This document shows, piece by piece, positions 45,640 to 53,956 of a stretch of 64,000 nt of DNA (its first letter is position 1; each line of letters opens with the position of its first letter). The notes under the pieces were generated by a model, which worked only from the letters and a program-made list of their open reading frames with translations, was not told where the DNA came from and did not search any database. A program made the translations under genes and the position numbers. This stretch comes from Halarcobacter sp. (GTDB taxonomy: Bacteria; Campylobacterota; Campylobacteria; Campylobacterales; Arcobacteraceae): NCBI GenBank assembly GCA_030145305.1, contig JAQYVX010000002.1, forward strand, positions 310,001-374,000, read 5' to 3'.

Positions 45640-46572
45640 ATGATTTTATATATATTATCTAGAAATGCAAATTTATACTCGACTAGTAGATTAGTAGAAG
45701 CAGCAGAAGAGAAAAACTGGGATGTAAAAGTTATTGATTATTTAAAATGTACTATTGAGATTATGAAAGGTGAATTAGTAATTAATTACTTAGGTAAAGT
45801 TTTACCAACACCTGATGCAATTATTCCAAGAATTGGAGCGAGTAGAACTTTTTATGGAACAGCAATGGTTAGACACTTTGAAATGATGGATGTATTTAGT
45901 ACTTCTGGAAATCTTGCAATCGCAAGAAGTAGAGATAAACTAAGAAGCTTACAAGTTCTATCAAAAAATGATGTAGATATGCCAAAAACTGTTTTTGCTT
46001 CAAATAAATCAAGTGCAAAAGATGTTATTGAATTAAGTGGTGGAGCACCCTTAGTTTTAAAAATATTAGAAGGAACACAAGGGGTTGGAGTTGTACTTGT
46101 AGATAGTGAAAAAGCTGCAAAATCAGTGCTTGATGCTTTTTATGGAATGGATGTAAACTTACTTGTTCAAGAGTTTATTGAAGAAGCAGGAGGAGCTGAT
46201 ATTAGAGCTTTAGTTGTAGGTGGTGAAGTAGTTGGTGCTATGAAAAGACAGGGTGCTGAGGGAGACTTTAGATCAAACTTACATCAAGGTGGAAGTGCAA
46301 CTTCATATAAGTTAAATAGAAAAGAAAAATCAACTGCTTTAGCAGCTGCTAAAGCTATGGGACTTGGTATTTGTGGGGTTGATATGATTCCATCTAGCCG
46401 TGGACCTTTGGTAATGGAAGTTAATTCAAGTCCAGGATTAGAAGGAATTGAAAAGTCAACTAAAATTGATATTGCTGGGAAAATCATGGATTATATTGAA
46501 AAAAATGTAACTCCAGCAACAGAGCTTACAACCAAAAAACGAAAAATCAAAAGAGATAATATCGGAGCATAA
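45640..46572 (+). CDS. rimK: Ribosomal protein S6--L-glutamate ligase-type ATP-grasp enzyme
   Basis: 310 residues. The preATP-grasp part ([40 protein letters not shown]) precedes the ATP-binding lysine ([19 protein letters not shown]), a second ATP motif ([20 protein letters not shown]) and the Mg site ([24 protein letters not shown]). RimK ligates glutamates to the C-terminus of S6 or makes poly-alpha-glutamate. A basic tail (KKRKIKRD) is extra. Downstream is a deacylase, upstream a RimB-like peptidase. Confidence 0.9.
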   Translation: MILYILSRNANLYSTSRLVEAAEEKNWDVKVIDYLKCTIEIMKGELVINYLGKVLPTPDAIIPRIGASRTFYGTAMVRHFEMMDVFSTSGNLAIARSRDKLRSLQVLSKNDVDMPKTVFASNKSSAKDVIELSGGAPLVLKILEGTQGVGVVLVDSEKAAKSVLDAFYGMDVNLLVQEFIEEAGGADIRALVVGGEVVGAMKRQGAEGDFRSNLHQGGSATSYKLNRKEKSTALAAAKAMGLGICGVDMIPSSRGPLVMEVNSSPGLEGIEKSTKIDIAGKIMDYIEKNVTPATELTTKKRKIKRDNIGA

Positions 46573-46574
46573 TC

Positions 46575-47618
46575 TTGAAAATAATAAATATTGCAGGAAC
46601 AGATATACAAAGAGGAACAAATGTAACTATTAATTTAGAACTTCCTAAACTATATCATTCTCCAATGAACCTACCTATTAGAATAATTAGAGGGAAAAAA
46701 GATGGCCCTACTATTTTTATTAGTGCAGCGGTGCATGGTGATGAATTAAATGGTATTGAAATCATTAGAAGATTTAGAAAACTAAGTATTTTAAAAAGAT
46801 TAAGAGGTACGGTTATTTTAATTCCTATTGTAAATATCTACGGAGTTATAACTTTGTCAAGATATATGCCAGATAGAAGAGATTTAAATCGTTCTTTCCC
46901 TGGTTCAAAAAAAGGTTCACTTGCAAGTAGAATTGCAAAAATATTTTTTGATGAAATTGTTTGCAAGTGTGATTTAGGAGTAGATTTACATACAGCTTCC
47001 ATTCATAAATCAAATTTTCCTCAAGTTAGAACAAATTTGAATAATGAGTATACATATAAATTAGCTAAAGCCTTTGGAGCACCTGTCGTTTTACATTCAG
47101 AATTAAGAGATGGTTCTTTAAGAGCAGAAGCACAAGAAAAAGGTATCCCTGTACTTTTGTATGAAGCAGGAGAAGCTTTAAGATTTGATGAAACGTCTAT
47201 TAGAATTGGTGTAAAAGGAATTGTTAATATTTTAAGAGAAGTTGAAATGCTTCCTATAAATACAAAAAAAAGAAAATATAGACTTCCAATTATTACAAGA
47301 AGTAGTCAATGGATAAGATCAGCCGAAGGTGGAATTATTAGAACAATAAAAGCCTTAGGAGACATTGTAAAAGAGAATGAAATTATTGCTTATGTGGATG
47401 AACCACTTGGAGACAAAAGTTTTGAAATAATTGCTACTTTTGACGGGGTTATTATTGGAAAATCCGAAATACCTTTAATTCAAGAAGGAGATGCTGTTTT
47501 TCATATTGCAAAGTTAAAAGATTTACAAATTGCTGAAGATAAAATGGAATTTTACAACGAATCTACAATTGAGATAAGTGAATTTAATGAGTTAAAAGAA
47601 GAAGAAATTATAGAATAA
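46575..47618 (+). CDS. Succinylglutamate desuccinylase / aspartoacylase family protein
   Basis: 347 residues starting at TTG 46575, two bases after rimK. The zinc site pattern is SAAVHGDELNGIEIIRRF (His, Glu) and GVDLHTASIHKS (His). Further motifs are RDLNRSFPGSKKGS and VLLYEAGEALRFDE. A C-terminal barrel-like domain (about 245-325) begins with RSAEGGIIRTIKALGD, as in AstE/AspA relatives. Family members cleave N-acyl amino acids; here the link to RimK suggests an N-acylated glutamate or glutamyl-peptide substrate, which is inference. Co-transcribed with rimB and rimK. Confidence 0.82.
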   Translation: MKIINIAGTDIQRGTNVTINLELPKLYHSPMNLPIRIIRGKKDGPTIFISAAVHGDELNGIEIIRRFRKLSILKRLRGTVILIPIVNIYGVITLSRYMPDRRDLNRSFPGSKKGSLASRIAKIFFDEIVCKCDLGVDLHTASIHKSNFPQVRTNLNNEYTYKLAKAFGAPVVLHSELRDGSLRAEAQEKGIPVLLYEAGEALRFDETSIRIGVKGIVNILREVEMLPINTKKRKYRLPIITRSSQWIRSAEGGIIRTIKALGDIVKENEIIAYVDEPLGDKSFEIIATFDGVIIGKSEIPLIQEGDAVFHIAKLKDLQIAEDKMEFYNESTIEISEFNELKEEEIIE

Positions 47619-47635
47619 GGCAAAAGCCTTATTCT
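47612..47635. terminator. Bidirectional terminator between the AstE-like gene and mgtE
   Basis: AGAATAAGGC (47612-47621), AAAA loop, GCCTTATTCT (47626-47635), a perfect 10-bp stem spanning the AstE-like stop and lying 3 bp from the mgtE end. Confidence 0.7.
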
Positions 47636-47637
47636 CT

Positions 47638-49011
47638 TTACAATAAAACTAAAGTTGCCAACCCAAGGAAACTAAAAAATCCTACAATATCTGTTACAGT
47701 AGTCAAAATTACAGTTGAGCCAATTGCTGGATCTATTTTAAATTTTTCTAAAACAAGTGGAATAACCGCACCAAAGAAACCTGCACTAAAAAGATTAATT
47801 ATCATAGAAGCTGCTATAACAAATCCAAGAAGTGGTATTTTAAACCATAAATATGACACAACACCAATTATAAAGGCAAATAAGAAACCATTTACAAGTG
47901 AAATAATTACCTCTTTATAAATAGTTTTCTTTGCATCTTCATACTCAATTGCACCTAATGCCATTTGTCTTACAGTTACAGTTAGTGTTTGTGTTCCTGC
48001 ATTTCCACCCATGGAAGCTACTATTGGCATTAGAACAGCTAAGGCTACTAAAGATTGAATGGTTGCATCAAATAAACCAATAACAAGAGAAGCTAATATT
48101 GCAGTTATTAAGTTTATGCTTAACCAAAATGCCCTATTCTTACCAATCTTATAAATACTCTCTACTTCTTCTACTTTATTATCAACTCCAGCTAAAGAGT
48201 ATAATTGTTTTGTATCTTGGTCTTGCATAACATCACGAATTTCATCATGTGTTATTCTTCCTAATAGTTTATTTTCACTATTTACTATTGCTAAAGCATT
48301 TAAGCTGTAATTTGAGAAAAGATTAACGGCTTCTTTAATATCATCTTTTTCATTAAAAGAGTAATGTTCTATTCTATCATTTGGTATCTCAGCAAATTTT
48401 TGTGTTCTTTCAAAAAGAATTAATTCTTCTAAGCCAATTGAACCTAAAAAAGTATTATCTTTATCTACTAAAAAAGCGTGAAAAATATTATTCAATATAT
48501 TTAAATCTTTTTTCTCTTTTAATCTTTTTAAGGCTTCACCAATAGTTTCATCGATACTTGCCCAAAAAAGTTCTTTTTGCATATAAGCACCAGCTTCATG
48601 AAAATCATATGCATTTAGTTCATTAATAACTTCTTTTTCATCTTTATTCAATTTTGATAAGACAGTTTGTGCAGCCTCTTCATTTTTTAAAGAGATATTA
48701 TAAATCAGCATTGAAGCATCATCACTATCCATATTTGAGGTGACTCTTGCAACTTTTTGTTCACTTATTATATCTGTGATTTCTTCTTGAACATAATCTG
48801 GCATTTCTACTAATATTTGAGCAAATAATTCACTTGGAATTTTTTTACAAACTGCTTTATACTCTTTTTGATCAAGATCTCTTATTATCAAAAGATCTTT
48901 TGATAAATCAAAAGGATGATAAGAACATATTCCCTCTTTATAATCTATAATTACTTTGTGAATATGTTTATTTAAGATTTCTAGTTTTTCTATTTTTTCT
49001 TCATGTTTCAT
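47638..49011 (-). CDS. mgtE: Magnesium transporter MgtE
   Basis: 457 residues. The N-domain with Asp/Glu-rich helices (about 1-130), the two CBS domains (about 135-260, including the LNALAIVNSENKLLGRITHDEIRDV stretch) and the five-helix pore (about 285-457, with IASMGGNAGTQTLTVTVRQMA) match MgtE, which closes when cytosolic Mg2+ is high. It faces the AstE-like gene and shares a terminator with it. Confidence 0.93.
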   Translation of the reverse strand: MKHEEKIEKLEILNKHIHKVIIDYKEGICSYHPFDLSKDLLIIRDLDQKEYKAVCKKIPSELFAQILVEMPDYVQEEITDIISEQKVARVTSNMDSDDASMLIYNISLKNEEAAQTVLSKLNKDEKEVINELNAYDFHEAGAYMQKELFWASIDETIGEALKRLKEKKDLNILNNIFHAFLVDKDNTFLGSIGLEELILFERTQKFAEIPNDRIEHYSFNEKDDIKEAVNLFSNYSLNALAIVNSENKLLGRITHDEIRDVMQDQDTKQLYSLAGVDNKVEEVESIYKIGKNRAFWLSINLITAILASLVIGLFDATIQSLVALAVLMPIVASMGGNAGTQTLTVTVRQMALGAIEYEDAKKTIYKEVIISLVNGFLFAFIIGVVSYLWFKIPLLGFVIAASMIINLFSAGFFGAVIPLVLEKFKIDPAIGSTVILTTVTDIVGFFSFLGLATLVLL

Positions 49012-49031
49012 TAATATCCTAGTATGCTTTT

Positions 49032-50438
49032 TTATTCTTCATCATCTTTTTTTGTATTTTTAGTTGATGTTTTTAATTTAATAAGTTCATTATTTGTATA
49101 CTCTTTTAATAAAGATATTGAAATTTCACCCCTTTTTTGTGATGCTATTTTATAATTTACCTCATATGAAATTAGAGCGCTTATTCCTGTTTTTGAAGAG
49201 TTTAAGGAAAAAATCATATTAAAAGGGAATGAAAATTTCTCAAATACTTCTTGTGTAACTGTTTGTAGAAAATCAAAATCATTATTTACATCAAATTCAA
49301 ATTCAATTAAATCATTTATAATTCCATTTTTCTTTAATGAATAATTATAAAATACTTTTGTAAAAATATAACTATTTGGAATATAAATTGTTCTTCCTAC
49401 ATTTTTTATATCTTTTATATTTGTATAATCAACAACTTCATTCAATTTCATTTTTACAAATGAAATATCTACAATATCACCAACTGTATGTTTTGTTTCA
49501 AATTGAACCATAACTCTATTTCCAACTCGTACAACATTACTAAAAAAGATATATATTGCACCTGCTATATTTAGTATAATATCTCTTGTTGCTATTGTAA
49601 GTGCTGCTGCTATTACCCCTAGAAAAGTTATAATATAAATAAAATCATTTATATAGCGAATAATTACAAAAATTAAAATTGACAATACAAAAAGTAAAGA
49701 CAATACTTTTCTATAACTAATCTCAAGTTCGATATTTTCTTTATTTCTAGAAAGATAAAAAAATGCAAAAAGTAAAAATTTATAAAGAACATATGAAACA
49801 AAAACTATACTTAAAGTAATCAAATGTTTTATAAAAACTTCATTTTTATATTCATCATATTTTTTTTCTATCTCAGTTTTTATTTCAAAAAGATTTTGGC
49901 TCATTTTTTCTATGTTTTCTGAATATTCGCTAAAATAATCAAGCTCTTCTTTCAAAAATTGCATTTTTTTAAGATTATTTGCTAACTCTTCACTATTAGA
50001 GTTTGCATTTTGTAAAAAAATTAAAGCCTCGTAGAATTCTCTTTTTAAAGCTTCATATTTTATGATTTTTGATTTTAGTTCTTCTAAAGATATAGAAAAT
50101 AAAAAATCATAAATAGTGACGCTTCTCATTTCATATTTATAGTTTTTTAGTAATTCATCAAAGCTATTACTTTTTTCATATAAAGTAAGTTTGGATTTAT
50201 ATATTAATATTTTATTATTTAATTCTTGTATTTTTGCTATATTATTTTTTTTTACAATCTTTTCAAGTTCTTGCTCAACTTTTGCAATATTTCCTAGGAC
50301 AATATTATAGTTTTTATAATTTGAATAAATTTTTAACCATATATTGTCAACTTTTTTATTTTTCTCTTGTTCTAGATCTTCATTGTTTGCAACTAAAAAT
50401 GAACTACAAAGAAGTAATATTAAAAATAATTTCTTCAT
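49032..50438 (-). CDS. Mechanosensitive channel of the MscS family
   Basis: 468 residues. A signal peptide (LFLILLLCSSFLVAN) is followed by a long helical periplasmic region (about 20-195), then three or more TM segments (LITLSIVFVSYVLYKFLLFAFFYL; VLSLLFVLSILIFVIIRY; FIYIITFLGVIAAALTIATRDIILNIAGAIYIFF) and the MscS beta domain (VGNRVMVQF, VGDIVDISFVKMKLNEVVDY). Channels of this family open under tension to release solutes on osmotic downshock. It is 7 bp before a gene for an exported retropepsin, so they form one unit. Confidence 0.85.
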   Translation of the reverse strand: MKKLFLILLLCSSFLVANNEDLEQEKNKKVDNIWLKIYSNYKNYNIVLGNIAKVEQELEKIVKKNNIAKIQELNNKILIYKSKLTLYEKSNSFDELLKNYKYEMRSVTIYDFLFSISLEELKSKIIKYEALKREFYEALIFLQNANSNSEELANNLKKMQFLKEELDYFSEYSENIEKMSQNLFEIKTEIEKKYDEYKNEVFIKHLITLSIVFVSYVLYKFLLFAFFYLSRNKENIELEISYRKVLSLLFVLSILIFVIIRYINDFIYIITFLGVIAAALTIATRDIILNIAGAIYIFFSNVVRVGNRVMVQFETKHTVGDIVDISFVKMKLNEVVDYTNIKDIKNVGRTIYIPNSYIFTKVFYNYSLKKNGIINDLIEFEFDVNNDFDFLQTVTQEVFEKFSFPFNMIFSLNSSKTGISALISYEVNYKIASQKRGEISISLLKEYTNNELIKLKTSTKNTKKDDEE

Positions 50439-50445
50439 TTATGTC

Positions 50446-50925
50446 TCACTTTTTAAATTTTTGTGAATGAGAAAGGTATTGCTTATTTACATCAATTAAA
50501 AAACCTTGTCTTAAGAATTCTCTTCCTAAAAGTATCGGGAAACTCATTTTTCTTCGGTTTCTTAAAGAGTACTCAACGTCATAGACTTTATTAAAAATTA
50601 CTGTTTTTATTAAAACTACAAATCTTTCTTCTTCCATTCCATTTGAGCTTCTGATTTTTGCAATTCTTTTTATTGGAAAGATGTATCTATTTTTTTTATA
50701 CTTTTTATGGCTATTATCTAAAACTTCAAAAATTACTCTATTTCCATCTAAGCGTTTTATATATCCACAATGTAAAGAAGAGGTTTTAGCCCCACTATCA
50801 ATTTTGGCTCTTATATTCTTTAGGTCTAATTGAGGAAAATCAACTCTATCATACTTTCCAATAAGAATATTATCTGCAAGTAAAAATTGAAGAAAAAATG
50901 AAATTAAAAAAACTGTTCTTAACAT
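50446..50925 (-). CDS. Exported retropepsin-fold peptidase, paralogue of RimB
   Basis: 159 residues from ATG 50925, preceded by AAAAGGG; the longer frame to 50973 overlaps the ZntB gene. A signal peptide (RTVFLISFFLQFLLA) precedes the same core as the RimB-like protein: RAKIDSGAKTSSLHC (Asp-Ser-Gly in place of Asp-Thr-Gly), KIRSSNGMEEERFVVLIKT and FPILLGREFLRQGFLIDV. It should act in the periplasm. The active-site Asp is kept. Its job is unknown; processing of an exported peptide or protein partner such as the adjacent MscS channel is possible. Confidence 0.8.
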   Translation of the reverse strand: MLRTVFLISFFLQFLLADNILIGKYDRVDFPQLDLKNIRAKIDSGAKTSSLHCGYIKRLDGNRVIFEVLDNSHKKYKKNRYIFPIKRIAKIRSSNGMEEERFVVLIKTVIFNKVYDVEYSLRNRRKMSFPILLGREFLRQGFLIDVNKQYLSHSQKFKK

Positions 50926-50963
50926 AGGTTTATCCCTTTTAATTATCTGATTTATATTTGCAG

Positions 50964-51935
50964 TTATAGCCACTTTTTCTTTTTAAATACATATAATTGA
51001 AGACTTACAACAAGAATAAGCATAATTACAAAAATTGAAAAAGAAAAAGGGTTTTCAGAACCTGGAATTCCACCAACATTTATTCCTAAAAGTCCCGTTA
51101 AAAAACCCAGAGGTAAAAATATTGCTGAGATTAAAGAAAGCACATACATTCTATTATTTAATTGCTCATCTAGTTTTAAAGATATTTCTTCTTGGATTAA
51201 AGAAAGTTTATCTTTTATAGAATCTAAATCTTCCACATATTTTATAAGTTTATGATTAATCTCTCTTAAACGTATTTTCTCATATTCACTAACCCATGAA
51301 ATTTTTTGCTCATGAAGTTTATATACTGCTTCTTTTTGAGGTGAAAGATACCTTTTAAAAGAGATAGATTCTCTTTTTATTTCAGAAATTGAACTTCTTA
51401 GTTCTGAATTATTTGTTTCTAAACTCAACTCTTCTAACTCAGAAACTTTCTCTTCCATATCAATAATATAGTCTTCCATTCTTCCTGTTAGTTTAGTTAC
51501 TAATTCAATTAAAAATTCTGAAGATGTTTTTGGTCCTACACCTTCATCTAAGTTTTGTAAAATATCACGTACAGATAAAAGATCTCTTTTCTTACTACTT
51601 ATTATTATATTTTTCTTTACATATAATCTAATAGAAATCATATCTTCAGGATCAGAATCTGGATTTAAATTAATTCCCCTAAGAGCTAATAAAACAGAGT
51701 CATTTAAGATTGTAGTTCTTGGTCTTGTTGTATTACTTAGTAAAGAATCAATTGCAATTTCATCAATTCCACTTTTATTTCTAAGCCAATCTATTGACTT
51801 TGGATGTGAATAATCAAAATGGATCCACAATAAGCCCATACTTGAATTATAATTTTCAAGTTCTTCAAAGCCAATTTTTCTTGCCCCTCCTTGCTCATCC
51901 AAAAGTAAGGCATGTGAAAAAGTATTATCAAGCAT
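50964..51935 (-). CDS. CorA-family transporter of the ZntB type
   Basis: 323 residues from ATG 51935 with ATAGGAA before it; the frame extended to 51983 is less likely. The pore motif is GINVGGIPG, the ZntB variant of the GMN signature, between TM helices (SLISAIFLPLGFLTGLLG and FSFSIFVIMLILVVSLQLYVF). The N-terminal domain (about 1-240) is the CorA-type cytoplasmic funnel. ZntB carries Zn2+, although the ion cannot be read from the sequence. It precedes the exported RimB-like gene after a short gap. Confidence 0.85.
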   Translation of the reverse strand: MLDNTFSHALLLDEQGGARKIGFEELENYNSSMGLLWIHFDYSHPKSIDWLRNKSGIDEIAIDSLLSNTTRPRTTILNDSVLLALRGINLNPDSDPEDMISIRLYVKKNIIISSKKRDLLSVRDILQNLDEGVGPKTSSEFLIELVTKLTGRMEDYIIDMEEKVSELEELSLETNNSELRSSISEIKRESISFKRYLSPQKEAVYKLHEQKISWVSEYEKIRLREINHKLIKYVEDLDSIKDKLSLIQEEISLKLDEQLNNRMYVLSLISAIFLPLGFLTGLLGINVGGIPGSENPFSFSIFVIMLILVVSLQLYVFKKKKWL

Positions 51936-52066
51936 AAAATTTCCTATTATATTTTCTTTTTTATTATATTTTATTCTTTGCATACTTAAAGAGTGTTATT
52001 TCAAAAAGCGCTCTTTTTTAATACAAATATAATATAATCATACATTAATATAAGGAAAATATAACA

Positions 52067-53881
52067 ATGAAATACCTACTTCTATTTATTTTAAGTATAA
52101 ATATATCTTTTTGTGCACAAATTGATACAAAATTATTTGATACAGCTAAAAACGTATCATATTTTAAAGAAATTGAACAACAAATCTTAAAAGAAGAAAA
52201 AACAAAAGCTAAAAGTAATGAGATAATAAATATACAAAAAGCTCATTTAAAAAGATTAGAAGAGAGCACTTTAATAAAAGTACCTTTTGAAAAGTTTGAT
52301 TTAAACTCTTTAAAAGAGGAAGAAAACTTATTAGATTCTATATTAAAAGCTATTTTTTATATTTCCGAATTAGAAATAAAAGAAAAAAAACAAAATGAAC
52401 TTTTAATTGATATTCAAAATAAATTAGCTTTATTAAAAAAAAGAATAGAAAATATTCTTGAAGAAGAAAAAAAATATTTATTATCTTATCAATTACAATA
52501 TGCTTATTATAAAATCCAAAGAACAAATATTGAAAGTAGATTACAAGTAGCTACATTAAACAAAAATAATCTTATAAAAGAAATTGACATTGCTCTAAAA
52601 AAAGAGATAAAGTCCTCTTCTGATTATATTAAAGAAGAGATAAATAAACTTGATATAAAAATAAGAAAAATAAAGCAAGAAAAAGTTGCATTGGAGCTTG
52701 AATTAGAAAAAGAGCTCATAAATGAAAACTATATTAAAAAAGAGGATTTAGAAGTAGAGATTCAAAAACTAGATAAACCCTTACAAAACCTTCTAATAGA
52801 GAAAATTAACTTTTTAAATAAAAAATTAATAAATACTATAATACAAAAAAATGATAGTAAATACTTAAAGATACATGATGAAATAGATTCTTTATTATTA
52901 GAATTAAACGGCGAAGTTCAAGAAATATATCAAAACCAAAATCTTTTTATAAAAGAGCTTGCAAAAAAAATGCTTGGAAATACAAAATTAATTATTAGTA
53001 ATTCATTATCTCAAAGTAAGAACTTTTTTGATCAATTTAAAGGTTATTTCACTTCAACACTTTTTGTTTTTAATGAACAATCAATATCTTTTTTGAGTTT
53101 GGTTAAGGCAATATTACTAATAATTTTTGGTTTTTTAATTGGTTCACTTTACAAAAAATGGATTTATAAAATTTCAAATAGATGGCCTAATATGAGCCAA
53201 ATGTTATTAAAACTAACTTCTAATGTTGGCTTCTATTTAATAGTATTTATTACCACTATGATTTCAATGGGAAGCTTAGGTATTGATATGTCGTCAATTT
53301 CTTTAATTGCAGGTGCACTTTCTATTGGTATTGGATTTGGATTACAAACCGTTGTTTCAAACTTAATAGCTGGAATAATTTTAATGTTTGAAAGAACAAT
53401 TAGAATTGGAGATATTATTGAAATAGATGCCTTACTAAAAGGAACAGTTACTGATATAAGAATTAGATCTACTACTATTAAAACTTTTGACAATATTGAT
53501 ATTATTATTCCAAACTCATCATTTATTCAAAATAATGTAATAAATTGGACTTTAGATGATGTAACAAGAAGACTACATATTCCTTTTGGTGTTGCTTATG
53601 GAACAAAAATTGAAACAGTAAAAGAAGTTGTTTTAACAGAACTTGATAATTGTGATTTAATTTATATAAAAGATGTAAAAGATAAAGAACCTGAAATTAG
53701 ATTTGATAATATGAATATGAATAGAGTTGAGTTAGAACTTCTTGTTTGGGTTAAGGCAAATGATAAATTTAGACCAAATTCATTAAAGTCAGATTTTTTA
53801 ATTTTAATTTATAACTCTTTATATAAGCATAATATTGAGATTCCATTTCCACAGCTTGATTTACATCTAAAAAAGAACTAA
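52067..53881 (+). CDS. MscS-family channel with a long coiled-coil periplasmic region
   Basis: 604 residues. A signal peptide (LLLFILSINISFCAQ) is followed by about 300 residues of coiled coil (very Glu/Lys rich), then TM segments (LVKAILLIIFGFLIGSLY; VGFYLIVFITTMISMGSLGIDMSSI), the pore helix LIAGALSIGIGFGLQTVVSNLIAGIILMF and the beta domain (RIGDIIEIDALLKGTVTDI, RSTTIKTFDNIDIIIPNSSF), the strongest MscS signature. It is similar in design to MscK/MscM. It is divergent from the ZntB gene. The C-terminal cage (about 515-604) is complete. Confidence 0.9.
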   Translation: MKYLLLFILSINISFCAQIDTKLFDTAKNVSYFKEIEQQILKEEKTKAKSNEIINIQKAHLKRLEESTLIKVPFEKFDLNSLKEEENLLDSILKAIFYISELEIKEKKQNELLIDIQNKLALLKKRIENILEEEKKYLLSYQLQYAYYKIQRTNIESRLQVATLNKNNLIKEIDIALKKEIKSSSDYIKEEINKLDIKIRKIKQEKVALELELEKELINENYIKKEDLEVEIQKLDKPLQNLLIEKINFLNKKLINTIIQKNDSKYLKIHDEIDSLLLELNGEVQEIYQNQNLFIKELAKKMLGNTKLIISNSLSQSKNFFDQFKGYFTSTLFVFNEQSISFLSLVKAILLIIFGFLIGSLYKKWIYKISNRWPNMSQMLLKLTSNVGFYLIVFITTMISMGSLGIDMSSISLIAGALSIGIGFGLQTVVSNLIAGIILMFERTIRIGDIIEIDALLKGTVTDIRIRSTTIKTFDNIDIIIPNSSFIQNNVINWTLDDVTRRLHIPFGVAYGTKIETVKEVVLTELDNCDLIYIKDVKDKEPEIRFDNMNMNRVELELLVWVKANDKFRPNSLKSDFLILIYNSLYKHNIEIPFPQLDLHLKKN

Positions 53882-53911
53882 GAAACAATTATTTTAATAT
53901 CGTTTAGAGAT

Positions 53912-53942
53912 AAAATCCTATATCTACAAGTTATAGGATTTT
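53912..53942. terminator. Terminator between the MscS channel and the hybrid kinase
   Basis: AAAATCCTATA (53912-53922) and TATAGGATTTT (53932-53942) with a 9-base loop, between convergent genes; the T-run follows on the plus strand. Confidence 0.75.
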
Positions 53943-53956
53943 ATTTTCTATTTATT

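Noticed and set aside
53233-53493. Minus-strand frame within the MscS gene
   Set aside because: Antisense shadow of the conserved pore region.
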